From assembly GCA_003864495.1 (NCBI GenBank), contig PEDN01001360.1, forward strand, positions 434,001 to 498,000: DNA of 64,000 nucleotides. The letters are read 5' to 3'. Shown here piece by piece: positions 37,845 to 49,712 of this stretch (the first letter of the stretch is position 1; every line of letters starts with the position of its first letter). The position numbers were made by a program, and so were the translations under genes. The DNA is from Nemopilema nomurai. Its lineage: Eukaryota > Cnidaria > Scyphozoa > Rhizostomeae > Rhizostomatidae. Under the pieces are notes generated by a model. That model made no database searches. It was not told the DNA's origin and worked only from the letters and a program-made list of their open reading frames with translations.

Positions 37845-38300
37845 CAATTTCACAAACAATGAAAGGACGTCGAAATTAAGACATTTTAGTGGTAATTTGA
37901 TGAAAGTATGACCAGTATTTGCAGAGCTCTGAAGCATTTGCGAAAAAATTCATATCAAGTCAAAACATCAAAGCTATGTAAAGCCTCATACAATGCCAAT
38001 TCGTACCCCAAAAATGGTTCTCAATCTATTACTACCATAGAAAGAGCATCAAAATTGAAGCATTTTGGTGGCAGTTTGATATTGCTATAACATGTGTTTG
38101 GAAAGTTACGAAGCTTTTAAGGAAGGCTCGAATTAAGTGGAAGCTTTCTAAATATGGCCTTTCCAAAATCATATTTTTTAGCCTAATTAATTTTTTAAAC
38201 TATCACTATCAAGGAAAGGGTATCAAAACTAAAGCATCTTGATGGTAGTTTGGTAATGCTACGACATGTATCTAAACCTAAATGACAACGCGAGCGCAGT
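37845..38300. repeat. old diverged repeat with 174-180-bp period
   Basis: Three aligned blocks carry a GCATTTTGGTGGCAGTTTGA-like core at 37880, 38060 and 38234, spaced 180 and 174 bases. Each is preceded by a related run (ATAGAAAGAGCATCAAAATT type) and followed by an ACATGT-like word. Sequence differs from the main satellite, which starts about 70 bases further on, but the period is the same. Confidence 0.6.
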
Positions 38301-38365
38301 GAACAAAATCAGATCTTGCAATAGACAATTAACAATTTGCCCAACTGAAATCCCGCAAGCATCTT

Positions 38366-41300
38366 TCCTGTCCTCTGTGCATATTCAAGACAATAACACC
38401 ATTGGCAGGTCAAATCCTGATGAAAAAGTCTTGACGAAAAATGAGGGTTTTTGGCAAGGTTATAGCCTTGCTTTTTGGTCAAAACTGAACAAGTGCAAAT
38501 CTTCAAAGCCCGCGGTCTTTTTCCCTCAGGAATCACCCCTGGCATGTCCTCTATGCATATTCAAGACAATAACACCATTGGCAGGTCAAATCCTGATGAA
38601 AAAGTCTTGACGAAAAATGAAGGTTTTTGGCAAGGTTATAGCCTTGCTTTTTGGTCAAAACTGAACAAGTGCAAATCTTCAAAGCCCGCGGTCTTTTTCT
38701 TTCAGGAATCACCCCTGGCATGTCTTCTATGCCTATTCAAGGCAATAACACCATTGGCAGGTCAAATCCTGATGAAAAAGTCTTGACGAAAAATGAGGGT
38801 TTTGGCAAGGTTATAGCCTTGCTTTTTGGTCAAAACTGAACAAGTGCAAATCTTAAAAGCCCGCGGTCTTTTTCCTCAGGAATCACCCCTGGCATGTCCT
38901 CTATGCATATTCAAGACAATAACACCATTGGCAGGTCAAATCCTGATGAAAAAGTCTTGACGAAAAATGAGGTTTTTGGCAAGGTTATAGCCTTGCTTTT
39001 TGGTCAAAACTGAACAAGTGCAAATCTTCAAAGCCCGCGGTCTTTTTCCCTCAGGAATCACCCCTGGCATGTCCTCTATGCATATTCAAGACAATAACAC
39101 CATTGGCAGGTCAAATCCTGATGAAAAAGTCTTGACGAAAAATGAGGTTTTTGGCAAGGTTATAGCCTTGCTTTTTGGTCAAAACTGAACAAGTGCAAAT
39201 CTTCAAAGCCCGCGGTCTTTTTCCCTCAGGAATCACCCCTGGCATGTCCTCTATGCATATTCAAGACAATAACACCATTGGCAGGTCAAATCCTGATGAA
39301 AAAGTCTTGACGAAAATGATGAGTTTTTGGCAAGGTTATAGCCTTGCTTTTTGGTCAAAACTGAACAAGTGCAAATCTTCAAAGCCCGCGGTCTTTTTCC
39401 CTCAGGAATCACCCCTGGCATGTCCTCTATGCATATTCAAGACAATAACACCATTGGCAGGTCAAATCCTGATGAAAAAGTCTTGACGAAAAATGAAGGT
39501 TTTTGGCAAGGTTATAGCCTTGCTTTTTGGTCAAAACTGAACAAGTGCAAATCTTCAAAGCCCGCGGTCTTTTTCCCTCAGGAATCACCTCTGGCATGTC
39601 CTCTATGCATATTCAAGACAATAACACCATTGGCAGGTCAAATCCTGATGAAAAAGTCTTGACGAAATATGAGGGTTTTGGCAAGGTTATAGCCTTGCTT
39701 TTTGGTCAAAACTGAACAAGTGCAAATCTTAAAAGCCCGCGGTCTTTTTCCCTCAGGAATCACCCCTGGCATGTCCTCTATGCATATTCAAGACAATAAC
39801 ACCATTGGCAGGTCAAATCCTGATGGAAAAGTCTTGACGAAATATAAGGGTTTTTTGCAAGGTTATAGCCTTGCTTTTTGGTCATAACTGAACAAGTGCA
39901 AATCTTAAAAGCCCGCGGTCTTTTTCCCTCAGGAATCACCCCTGGCATGTCCTCTATGCATATTCAAGACAATAACACCATTGGCAGGTCAAATCCTGAT
40001 GAAAAAGTCTTGACGAAATATGAGGGTTTTTCGCAAGGTTATAGCCTTGCTTTTTGGTCATAACTGAACAAGTGCAAATCTTCAAAGCCCGCGGTCTTTT
40101 TCCCTCAGGAATCACCTCTGGCATGCCCTCCATGCCTATTCAAGACAATAACAACATTGGCAGGTCAGATCCTGATGAAAAAGTCTTGACGAAAAATGAG
40201 GGTATTTGGCAAGGTTATAGCCTTGCTTTTTGGTCAAAACTGAACAAGTGCAAATCTTCAAAGCCCGCGGTCTTTTTCCCTCAGGAATCACCTGGCATGT
40301 CCTCTATGCATATTCAAGACAATAACACCATTGGCAGGTCAAATCCTGATGAAAAAGTCTTGACGAAAATGAGGTTTTTGGCAAGGTTATAGCCTTGCTT
40401 TTTGGTCAAAACTGAACAAGTGCAAATCTTAAAGCCCGCGGTCTTTTTCCCTCAGGAATCACCCCTGGCATGTCCTCTATGCATATTCAAGACAATAACA
40501 CCATTGGCAGGTCAAATCCTGATGAAAAAGTCTTGACGAAAAATGAGGGTATTTGGCAAGGTTATAGCCTTGCTTTTTGGTCAAAACTGAACAAGTGCAA
40601 ATCTTAAAGCCCGCGGTCTTTTTCCCTCAGGAATCACCCCTGGCATGTCCTCTATGCATATTCAAGACAATAACACCATTGGCAGGTCAAATCCTGATGA
40701 AAAAGTCTTGACGAAATATGAGGGTTTTTGGCAAGGTTATAGCCTTGCTTTTTGGTCAACTGAACAAGTGCAAATCTTCAAAGCCCGCGGTCTTTTTCCC
40801 TCAGGAATCACCTGGCATGTCCTCTATGCATATTCAAGACAATAACACCATTGGCAGGTCAAATCCTGATGAAAAAGTCTTGACGAAATGAGGGTTTTTG
40901 GCAAGGTTATAGCCTTGCTTTTTGGTCAAAACTGAACAAGTGCAAATCTTCAAAGCCCGCGGTCTTTTTCCCTCAGGAATCACCCCTGGCATGTCCTCTA
41001 TGCATATTCAAGACAATAACACCATTGGCAGGTCAAATCCTGATGAAAAAGTCTTGACGAAAAATGAGGTTTTTGGCAAGGTTATAGCCTTGCTTTTTGG
41101 TCAAAACTGAACAAGTGCAAATCTTAAAGCCCGCGGTCTTTTTCCTCAGGAATCACCCCTGGCATGTCTTCTATGCCTATTCAAGGCAATTACACCATTG
41201 GCAGGTCAAATCCTGATGAAAAAGTCTTGACCAAAAATGAGGGTTTTTGGCAAGGTTATAGCCTTGCTTTTTGGTCAAAACTGAACAAGTGCAAATCTTC

Positions 41301-44300
41301 AAAGCCCGCGGTCTTTTTCCCTCAGGAATCACCCCTGGCATGTCCTCTATGCATATTCAAGACAATAACACCATTGGCAGGTCAAATCCTGATGAAAAAG
41401 TCTTGACGAAATGAGGGTTTTTGGCAAGGTTATAGCCTTGCTTTTTGGTCAAAACTGAACAAGTGCAAATCTTCAAAGCCCGCGGTCTTTTTCCCTCAGG
41501 AATCACCCCTGGCATGTCCTCTATGCATATTCAAGACAATAACACCATTGGCAGGTCAAATCCTGATGAAAAAGTCTTGACGAAAAAGAGGTTTTTGGCA
41601 AGGTTATAGCCTTGCTTTTTGGTCAAAACTGAACAAGTGCAAATCTTCAAAGCCCGCGGTCTTTTTCCCTCAGGAATCACCCCTGGCATGTCCTCTATGC
41701 ATATTCAAGACAATAACACCATTGGCAGGTCAAATCCTGATGAAAAAGTCTTGACGAAAAATGAGGGTTTTTGGCAAGGTTATAGCCTTGCTTTTTGGTC
41801 AAAACTGAACAAGTGCAAATCTTAAAAGCCGGGTCTTTTTCCCTCAGGAATCACCTGGCATGTCCTCTATGCATATTCAAGACAATAACACCATTGGCAG
41901 GTCAAATCCTGATGAAAAAGTCTTGACGAAAATGAGGGTTTTTGGCAAGGTTATAGCCTTGCTTTTTGGTCAAAACTGAACAAGTGCAAATCTTCAAAGC
42001 CCGCGGTCTTTTTCCCTCAGGAATCACCCCTGGCATGTCCTCTATGCATATTCAAGACAATAACACCATTGGCAGGTCAAATCCTGATGAAAAAGTCTTG
42101 ACGAAATATGAGGGTTTTTGGCAAGGTTATAGCCTTGCTTTTTGGTCAAACTGAACAAGTGCAAATCTTCAAAGCCCGCGGTCTTTTTCCCTCAGGAATC
42201 ACCCTGGCATGTCCTATGCATATTCAAGACAATAACACCATTGGCAGGTCAAATCCTGATGAAAAAGTCTTGACGAAAAATGAGGGTTTTGGCAAGGTTA
42301 TAGCCTTGCTTTTTGGTCAAAACTGAACAAGTGCAAATCTTAAAGCCCGCGGTCTTTTTCCCTCAGGAATCACCTGGCATGTCCTGCTATTCAAGACAAT
42401 AACACCATTGGCAGGTCAAATCCTGATGAAAAAGTCTTGACGAAAAATGAGGTTTTTGGCAAGGTTATAGCCTTGCTTTTTGGTCAAAACTGAACAAGTG
42501 CAAATCTTAAAAGCCCGCGGTCTTTTTCCCTCAGGAATCACCCCTGGCATGTCTCTATGCATATTCAAGACAATAACACCATTGGCAGGTCAAATCCTGA
42601 TGAAAAAGTCTTGACCAAAAATGAGGGTTTGGCAAGGTTATAGCCTTGCTTTTTGGTCAAAACTGAACAAGTGCAAATCTTCAAAGCCCGCGGTCTTTTT
42701 CCCTCAGGAATCACCCCTGGCATGTCCTCTATGCATATTCAAGACAATAACACCATTGGCAGGTCAAATCCTGATGAAAAAGTCTTGACGAAATATGAGG
42801 GTTTTTGGCAAGGTTATAGCCTTGCTTTTTGGTCAAAACTGAACAAGTGCAAATCTTAAAGCCCGCGGTCTTTTTCCCTCAGGAATCACCCCTGGCATGT
42901 CCTCTATGCATATTCAAGACAATAACACCATTGGCAGGTCAAATCCTGATGAAAAAGTCTTGACGAAAAATGAGGGTTTTTGGCAAGGTTATAGCCTTGC
43001 TTTTTGGTCAAAACTGAACAAGTGCAAATCTTAAAAGCCCGCGGTCTTTTTCCCTCAGGAATCACCCCTGGCATGTCCTCTATGCATATTCAAGACAATA
43101 ACACCATTGGCAGGTCAAATCCTGATGAAAAAGTCTTGACGAAATATGAGGGTTTTTGGCAAGGTTATAGCCTTGCTTTTTGGTCAAAACTGAACAAGTG
43201 CAAATCTTAAAGCCCGCGGTCTTTTTCCCTCAGGAATCACCCCTGGCATGTCCTCTATGCATATTCAAGACAATAACACCATTGGCAGGTCAAATCCTGA
43301 TGAAAAAGTCTTGACGAAATATGAGGGTTTTTCAAGGTTATAGCCTTGCTTTTTGGTCAAAACTGAACAAGTGCAAATCTTCAAAGCCCGCGGTCTTTTT
43401 CCCTCAGGAATCACCTGGCATGTCCTCTATGCATATTCAAGACAATAACACCATTGGCAGGTCAAATCCTGATGAAAAAGTCTTGACGAAAATGAGGGTT
43501 TTGGCAAGGTTATAGCCTTGCTTTTTGGTCAAAACTGAACAAGTGCAAATCTTCAAAGCCCGCGGTCTTTTTCCCTCAGGAATCACCCCTGGCATGTCCT
43601 CTATGCATATTCAAGACAATAACACCATTGGCAGGTCAAATCCTGATGAAAAAGTCTTGACGAAAAATGAGGTTTTTGGCAAGGTTATAGCCTTGCTTTT
43701 TGGTCAAAACTGAACAAGTGCAAATCTTAAAGCCCGCGGTCTTTTTCCCTCAGGAATCACCCCTGGCATGTCTCTATGCATATTCAAGACAATAACACCA
43801 TTGGCAGGTCAAATCCTGATGAAAAAGTCTTGACGAAAATGAGGGTTTTGGCAAGGTTATAGCCTTGCTTTTTGGTCAAAACTGAACAAGTGCAAATCTT
43901 AAAGCCCGCGGTCTTTTTCCCTCAGGAATCACCCCTGGCATGTCCTCTATGCATATTCAAGACAATAACACCATTGGCAGGTCAAATCCTGATGAAAAAG
44001 TCTTGACGAAATATGAGGGTTTTTGGCAAGGTTATAGCCTTGCTTTTTGGTCAAAACTGAACAAGTGCAAATCTTCAAAGCCCGCGGTCTTTTTCCCTCA
44101 GGAATCACCCTGGCATGTCCTCTATGCATATTCAAGACAATAACACCATTGGCAGGTCAAATCCTGATGAAAAAGTCTTGACGAAAAATGAGGTTTTTGG
44201 CAAGGTTATAGCCTTGCTTTTTGGTCAAAACTGAACAAGTGCAAATCTTCAAAGCCCGCGGTCTTTTTCCCTCAGGAATCACCCCTGGCATGTCCTCTAT

Positions 44301-47300
44301 GCATATTCAAGACAATAACACCATTGGCAGGTCAAATCCTGATGAAAAAGTCTTGACGAAAAATGAGGTTTTTGGCAAGGTTATAGCCTTGCTTTTTGGT
44401 CAAAACTGAACAAGTGCAAATCTTAAAAGCCCGCGGTCTTTTTCCTCAGGAATCACCCCTGGCATGTCCTCTATGCATATTCAAGACAATAACACCATTG
44501 GCAGGTCAAATCCTGATGAAAAAGTCTTGACGAAAATGAGGGTTTTTGGCAAGGTTATAGCCTTGCTTTTTGGTCAAAACTGAACAAGTGCAAATCTTAA
44601 AGCCCGCGGTCTTTTTCCCTCAGGAATCACCCCTGGCATGTCCTCTATGCATATTCAAGACAATAACACCATTGGCAGGTCAAATCCTGATGAAAAAGTC
44701 TTGACGAAATATGAGGGTTTTTGGCAAGGTTATAGCCTTGCTTTTTGGTCAAAACTGAACAAGTGCAAATCTTCAAAGCCCGCGGTCTTTTTCCCTCAGG
44801 AATCACCCCTGGCATGTCCTCTATGCATATTCAAGACAATAACACCATTGGCAGGTCAAATCCTGATGAAAAAGTCTTGACGAAAAGAGGTTTTTGGCAA
44901 GGTTATAGCCTTGCTTTTTGGTCAAAACTGAACAAGTGCAAATCTTCAAAGCCCGCGGTCTTTTTCCCTCAGGAATCACCCCTGGCATGTCCTCTATGCA
45001 TATTCAAGACAATAACACCATTGGCAGGTCAAATCCTGATGAAAAAGTCTTGACGAAAAATGAGGTTTTTGGCAAGGTTATAGCCTTGCTTTTTGGTCAA
45101 AACTGAACAAGTGCAAATCTTAAAGCCCGCGGTCTTTTTCCCTCAGGAATCACCTGGCATGTCCTCTATGCATATTCAAGACAATAACACCATTGGCAGG
45201 TCAAATCCTGATGAAAAAGTCTTGACGAAAATGAGGTTTTTGGCAAGGTTATAGCCTTGCTTTTTGGTCAAAACTGAACAAGTGCAAATCTTAAAAGCCC
45301 GCGGTCTTTTTCCCTCAGGAATCACCCCTGGCATGTCCTCTATGCATATTCAAGACAATAACACCATTGGCAGGTCAAATCCTGATGAAAAAGTCTTGAC
45401 GAAAATGAGGGTTTTTGGCAAGGTTATAGCCTTGCTTTTTGGTCAAAACTGAACAAGTGCAAATCTTCAAAGCCCGCGGTCTTTTTCCCTCAGGAATCAC
45501 CCCTGGCATGTCCTCTATGCATATTCAAGACAATAACACCATTGGCAGGTCAAATCCTGATGAAAAAGTCTTGACGAAATATGAGGGTTTTTGGCAAGGT
45601 TATAGCCTTGCTTTTTGGTCAAAACTGAACAAGTGCAAATCTTCAAAGCCCGCGGTCTTTTTCCCTCAGGAATCACCCCTGGCATGTCCTCTATGCATAT
45701 TCAAGACAATAACACCATTGGCAGGTCAAATCCTGATGAAAAGTCTTGACGAAAATGAGGGTTTTGGCAAGGTTATAGCCTTGCTTTTTGGTCAAAACTG
45801 AACAAGTGCAAATCTTAAAAGCCCGCGGTCTTTTTCCCTCAGGAATCACCCTGGCATGTCTCTATGCATATTCAAGACAATAACACCATTGGCAGGTCAA
45901 ATCCTGATGAAAAAGTCTTGACGAAAAATGAGGTTTTTGGCAAGGTTATAGCCTTGCTTTTTGGTCAAAACTGAACAAGTGCAAATCTTCAAAGCCCGCG
46001 GTCTTTTCCCTCAGGAATCACCCCTGGCATGTCCTCTATGCATATTCAAGACAATAACACCATTGGCAGGTCAAATCCTGATGAAAAAGTCTTGACGAAA
46101 ATGAGGGTTTTTGGCAAGGTTATAGCCTTGCTTTTTGGTCAAAACTGAACAAGTGCAAATCTTAAAGCCCGCGGTCTTTTTCCCTCAGGAATCACCCCTG
46201 GCATGTCCTCTATGCATATTCAAGACAATAACACCATTGGCAGGTCAAATCCTGATGAAAAAGTCTTGACGAAAAATGAGGTTTTTGGCAAGGTTATAGC
46301 CTTGCTTTTTGGTCAAAACTGAACAAGTGCAAATCTTAAAGCCCGCGGTCTTTTTCCCTCAGGAATCACCCCTGGCATGTCCTCTATGCATATTCAAGAC
46401 AATAACACCATTGGCAGGTCAAATCCTGATGAAAAAGTCTTGACGAAAAATGAGGGTTTTTGGCAAGGTTATAGCCTTGCTTTTTGGTCAAAACTGAACA
46501 AGTGCAAATCTTCAAAGCCCGCGGTCTTTTTCCCTCAGGAATCACCCCTGGCATGTCCTCTATGCATATTCAAGACAATAACACCATTGGCAGGTCAAAT
46601 CCTGATGAAAAAGTCTTGACGAAAATGAGGGTTTTTGGCAAGGTTATAGCCTTGCTTTTTGGTCAAAACTGAACAAGTGCAAATCTTAAAGCCCGCGGTC
46701 TTTTTCCCTCAGGAATCACCCCTGGCATGTCCTCTATGCATATTCAAGACAATAACACCATTGGCAGGTCAAATCCTGATGAAAAAGTCTTGACGAAAAA
46801 TGAGGGTTTTTGGCAAGGTTATAGCCTTGCTTTTTGGTCAAAACTGAACAAGTGCAAATCTTCAAAGCCCGCGGTCTTTTTCCCTCAGGAATCACCCCTG
46901 GCATGTCCTCTATGCATATTCAAGACAATAACACCATTGGCAGGTCAAATCCTGATGAAAAAGTCTTGACGAAATATGAGGGTTTTTGGCAAGGTTATAG
47001 CCTTGCTTTTTGGTCAAAACTGAACAAGTGCAAATCTTCAAAGCCCGCGGTCTTTTTCCCTCAGGAATCACCCCTGGCATGTCCTCTATGCATATTCAAG
47101 ACAATAACACCATTGGCAGGTCAAATCCTGATGAAAAAGTCTTGACGAAAATGAGGTTTTTGGCAAGGTTATAGCCTTGCTTTTTGGTCAAAACTGAACA
47201 AGTGCAAATCTTCAAAGCCCGCGGTCTTTTTCCCTCAGGAATCACCCTGGCATGTCCTCTATGCATATTCAAGACAATAACACCATTGGCAGGTCAAATC

Positions 47301-48082
47301 CTGATGAAAAAGTCTTGACGAAAAATGAGGGTTTTTGGCAAGGTTATAGCCTTGCTTTTTGGTCAAAACTGAACAAGTGCAAATCTTAAAAGCCCGCGGT
47401 CTTTTTCCCTCAGGAATCACCCCTGGCATGTCCTCTATGCATATTCAAGACAATAACACCATTGGCAGGTCAAATCCTGATGAAAAAGTCTTGACGAAAT
47501 ATGAGGGTTTTTGGCAAGGTTATAGCCTTGCTTTTTGGTCAAACTGAACAAGTGCAAATCTTAAAGCCCGCGGTCTTTTTCCCTCAGGAATCACCCTGGC
47601 ATGTCCTCTATGCATATTCAAGACAATAACACCATTGGCAGGTCAAATCCTGATGGAAAAGTCTTGACGAAATATAAGGGTTTTTTTGCAAGGTTATAGC
47701 CTTGCTTTTTGGTCAAAACTGAACAAGTGCAAATCTTAAAAGCCCGCGGTCTTTTCCCCTCATAAATCACCCCTGGCATGCCCTCTATGCCTATTCAAGG
47801 CAATACACCATTGGCAGGTCAAATCCTGATGAAAAAGTCTTGACCAAAAATGAGGGTTTTTGGCAAGGTTATAGCCTTGCTTTTTGGTCAAAACTGAACA
47901 AGTGCAAATCTTCAAAGCCCGCGGTCTTTTTCCCTCAGGAATCACCCCTGGCATGTCCTTAATTCTTGACCAAAAATGAGGGATTTTGGCAAGGTTATAG
48001 CCTTGTTTTTTGATCAAAACTAATCAAGTGGAGATCTTTAAAGCCCGCTATCATTTTTCCACAGGAATCACCTCAGGCAAGC
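38366..48082. repeat. satellite array, about 55 copies of a 175-176-bp unit
   Basis: Head-to-tail monomers fill 9.7 kb. Successive copies of the same word start at 39175, 39351, 39527, 39702, 39878 and 40054 (175-176 apart). Each unit holds, in order: GTTTTTGGCAAGG, a hairpin GCAAGG-TTATAG-CCTTGC, TTTTTGGTCAAAACTGAAC, an SacII-like CCGCGG, CCTCAGGAATCACCCCTGGC, ATGCATATTCAAGAC, and CAGGTCAAATCCTGATG. Internal copies are near-identical. The first and last are clearly diverged, for example 47945-48082. Most variation is one- or two-base length change at three spots (the A-run before GAGG, the A-run before GCCCG, and the CCCC before TGGC). The many 60-120-codon open frames it yields shift frame at each unit and are not genes. 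Confidence 0.95.
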
Positions 48083-49712
48083 ATTAGTGACATTTTACCG
48101 TAAATTTTTTGTCTAAACTTCGCTAGGAACAAGAAACATTTAATTTCGAGCATTCTTATGCTTGACTACAGGACTATGGGTTACGAAGTTAAAAAAATGT
48201 AGATAGGTATAGTAACAGTCAGTACAGTAACACATCGGAATTAATTAGAAATGTAAATAAGAATTTACAGTCTGATTATAAGGTAAGGACAGACATTTTT
48301 ATCCTAAATGTTAAAATGAAGATGTTCTTACCTGCTTTATCTCCATGTTCTTATGAGATCGTATCATATTTACCAAATCATGAAAATCTCAAGGTCAGAA
48401 CGAAATCTCTGACTTTTAACATTGGAATAAACTAATTCCTAACACTTTTTCAAATGCAGAAGATACAGCTTTTGTATTGTTTTATTTAGACAAGGGAGAA
48501 TATGACAATTGACAAAGTAGCTTTTTACATTTGAGTTCATGAAAATAATCTAAATTTTCTGAACATGAGCCAAGCATTTCAGGACATGGGAGCATGGGAG
48601 GTAAGCAAATTAACTTTTACTAACAGCCACCATTAACTTGATTCTGTAAAAAATCCTTCTGTTAACAAGAAACCTCAAACTATTGTAAGGAATAAGCATT
48701 GTGATTGAAATTGGTTTATAATCAACAAAACAGCACAACCTCTAACATTTTGAAATTCAGTCAGGCAAACTGCAAATCTAGAAACTATTGCCTATTAATT
48801 ATAGCTGCAAGTGTCTATGGAACAAAAACAAGTTTCAAGAATCTTTCAACATGAAAGGTCCATACATACTACGATTAAATACTGCAAATCAACTATTTTG
48901 TTGAGGGTATTGACTTTGTAAAGGAGTAAAATCTTTCGAAGTATAAAGAACCTTTGACCCTATACTTTGGAATGATGAAATAGATAAAGAATTGTTTCCC
49001 TTCTTTACTTTAACTTACAAAACGTGAAAATTCCTACTATCCAGGAGAGGCCTTGTCTGCATGACATGGAAAAATTGTAACTAGCAAATATGCCAGACAA
49101 GTGCTACATTATTGGCAAGATTCTTTAAGGATCGGTTGTTGTGAAAAATCAGAATTTCTTATCAGTTACAACTATTGAAGAAAGATATGGACGTGTAGAA
49201 CAAAGTAGTTGGGTAGATGGAAGTATCGAACACTGCTGTGAAGACTGGTTAGAGTTCAGACTGGCCTGAAATAAGAATAATAACTTTTTTAAAAACAAAA
49301 AGTATCACTGCTTCATTTTAAGCATAACCTGCTTAACTTTGTGAAGAATTCAAGGAGATAGAGCCACAAGTAATGACAACAGTGCATTATCAAAGCATTA
49401 TGATACACTTTCCAAACAGAGGAATCACAAATCAAATTAGGGAAGAGGTTTGAAGCCTCTTTACTTTGCGTTCTTGAGAGTACTGTGCAAGGTATTGGGC
49501 TAATTAAGTATGAATTTTTCTTCCAAAAGATGTTTTTACAGAGTTATATATTCTAACTTATGGAATCTTTACTTTATATTAGAGATTACTATAAGTCATA
49601 AATCAACTATACTTGTATGCTTGCAAAATCAAATTGAAGGCATTCTAAATCTTTTAACAGTTATGTTTCAGCTTTCAAAGGAGTTAGATTTACAAAGAGA
49701 TGTGTATATAAC
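48083..49712. other. AT-rich region between satellite and beta-helix gene
   Basis: No coding sequence seen. It probably includes the 3' UTR of the minus-strand gene that ends at 49713. A minus-strand AATAAA near 48481 is distant and uncertain. Confidence 0.45.

Noticed and set aside
38266..48017. Dozens of 60-120-codon open frames with a repeated peptide starting MVKTEQVQIF
   Set aside because: They are the same satellite monomer read in shifting frames. The 175-176-base unit is not a multiple of three, so no frame persists. No gene is supported.
38366..48082. CRISPR array
   Set aside because: Units are contiguous 175-176-base near-identical monomers with no alternating unique spacers, and the DNA is eukaryotic.
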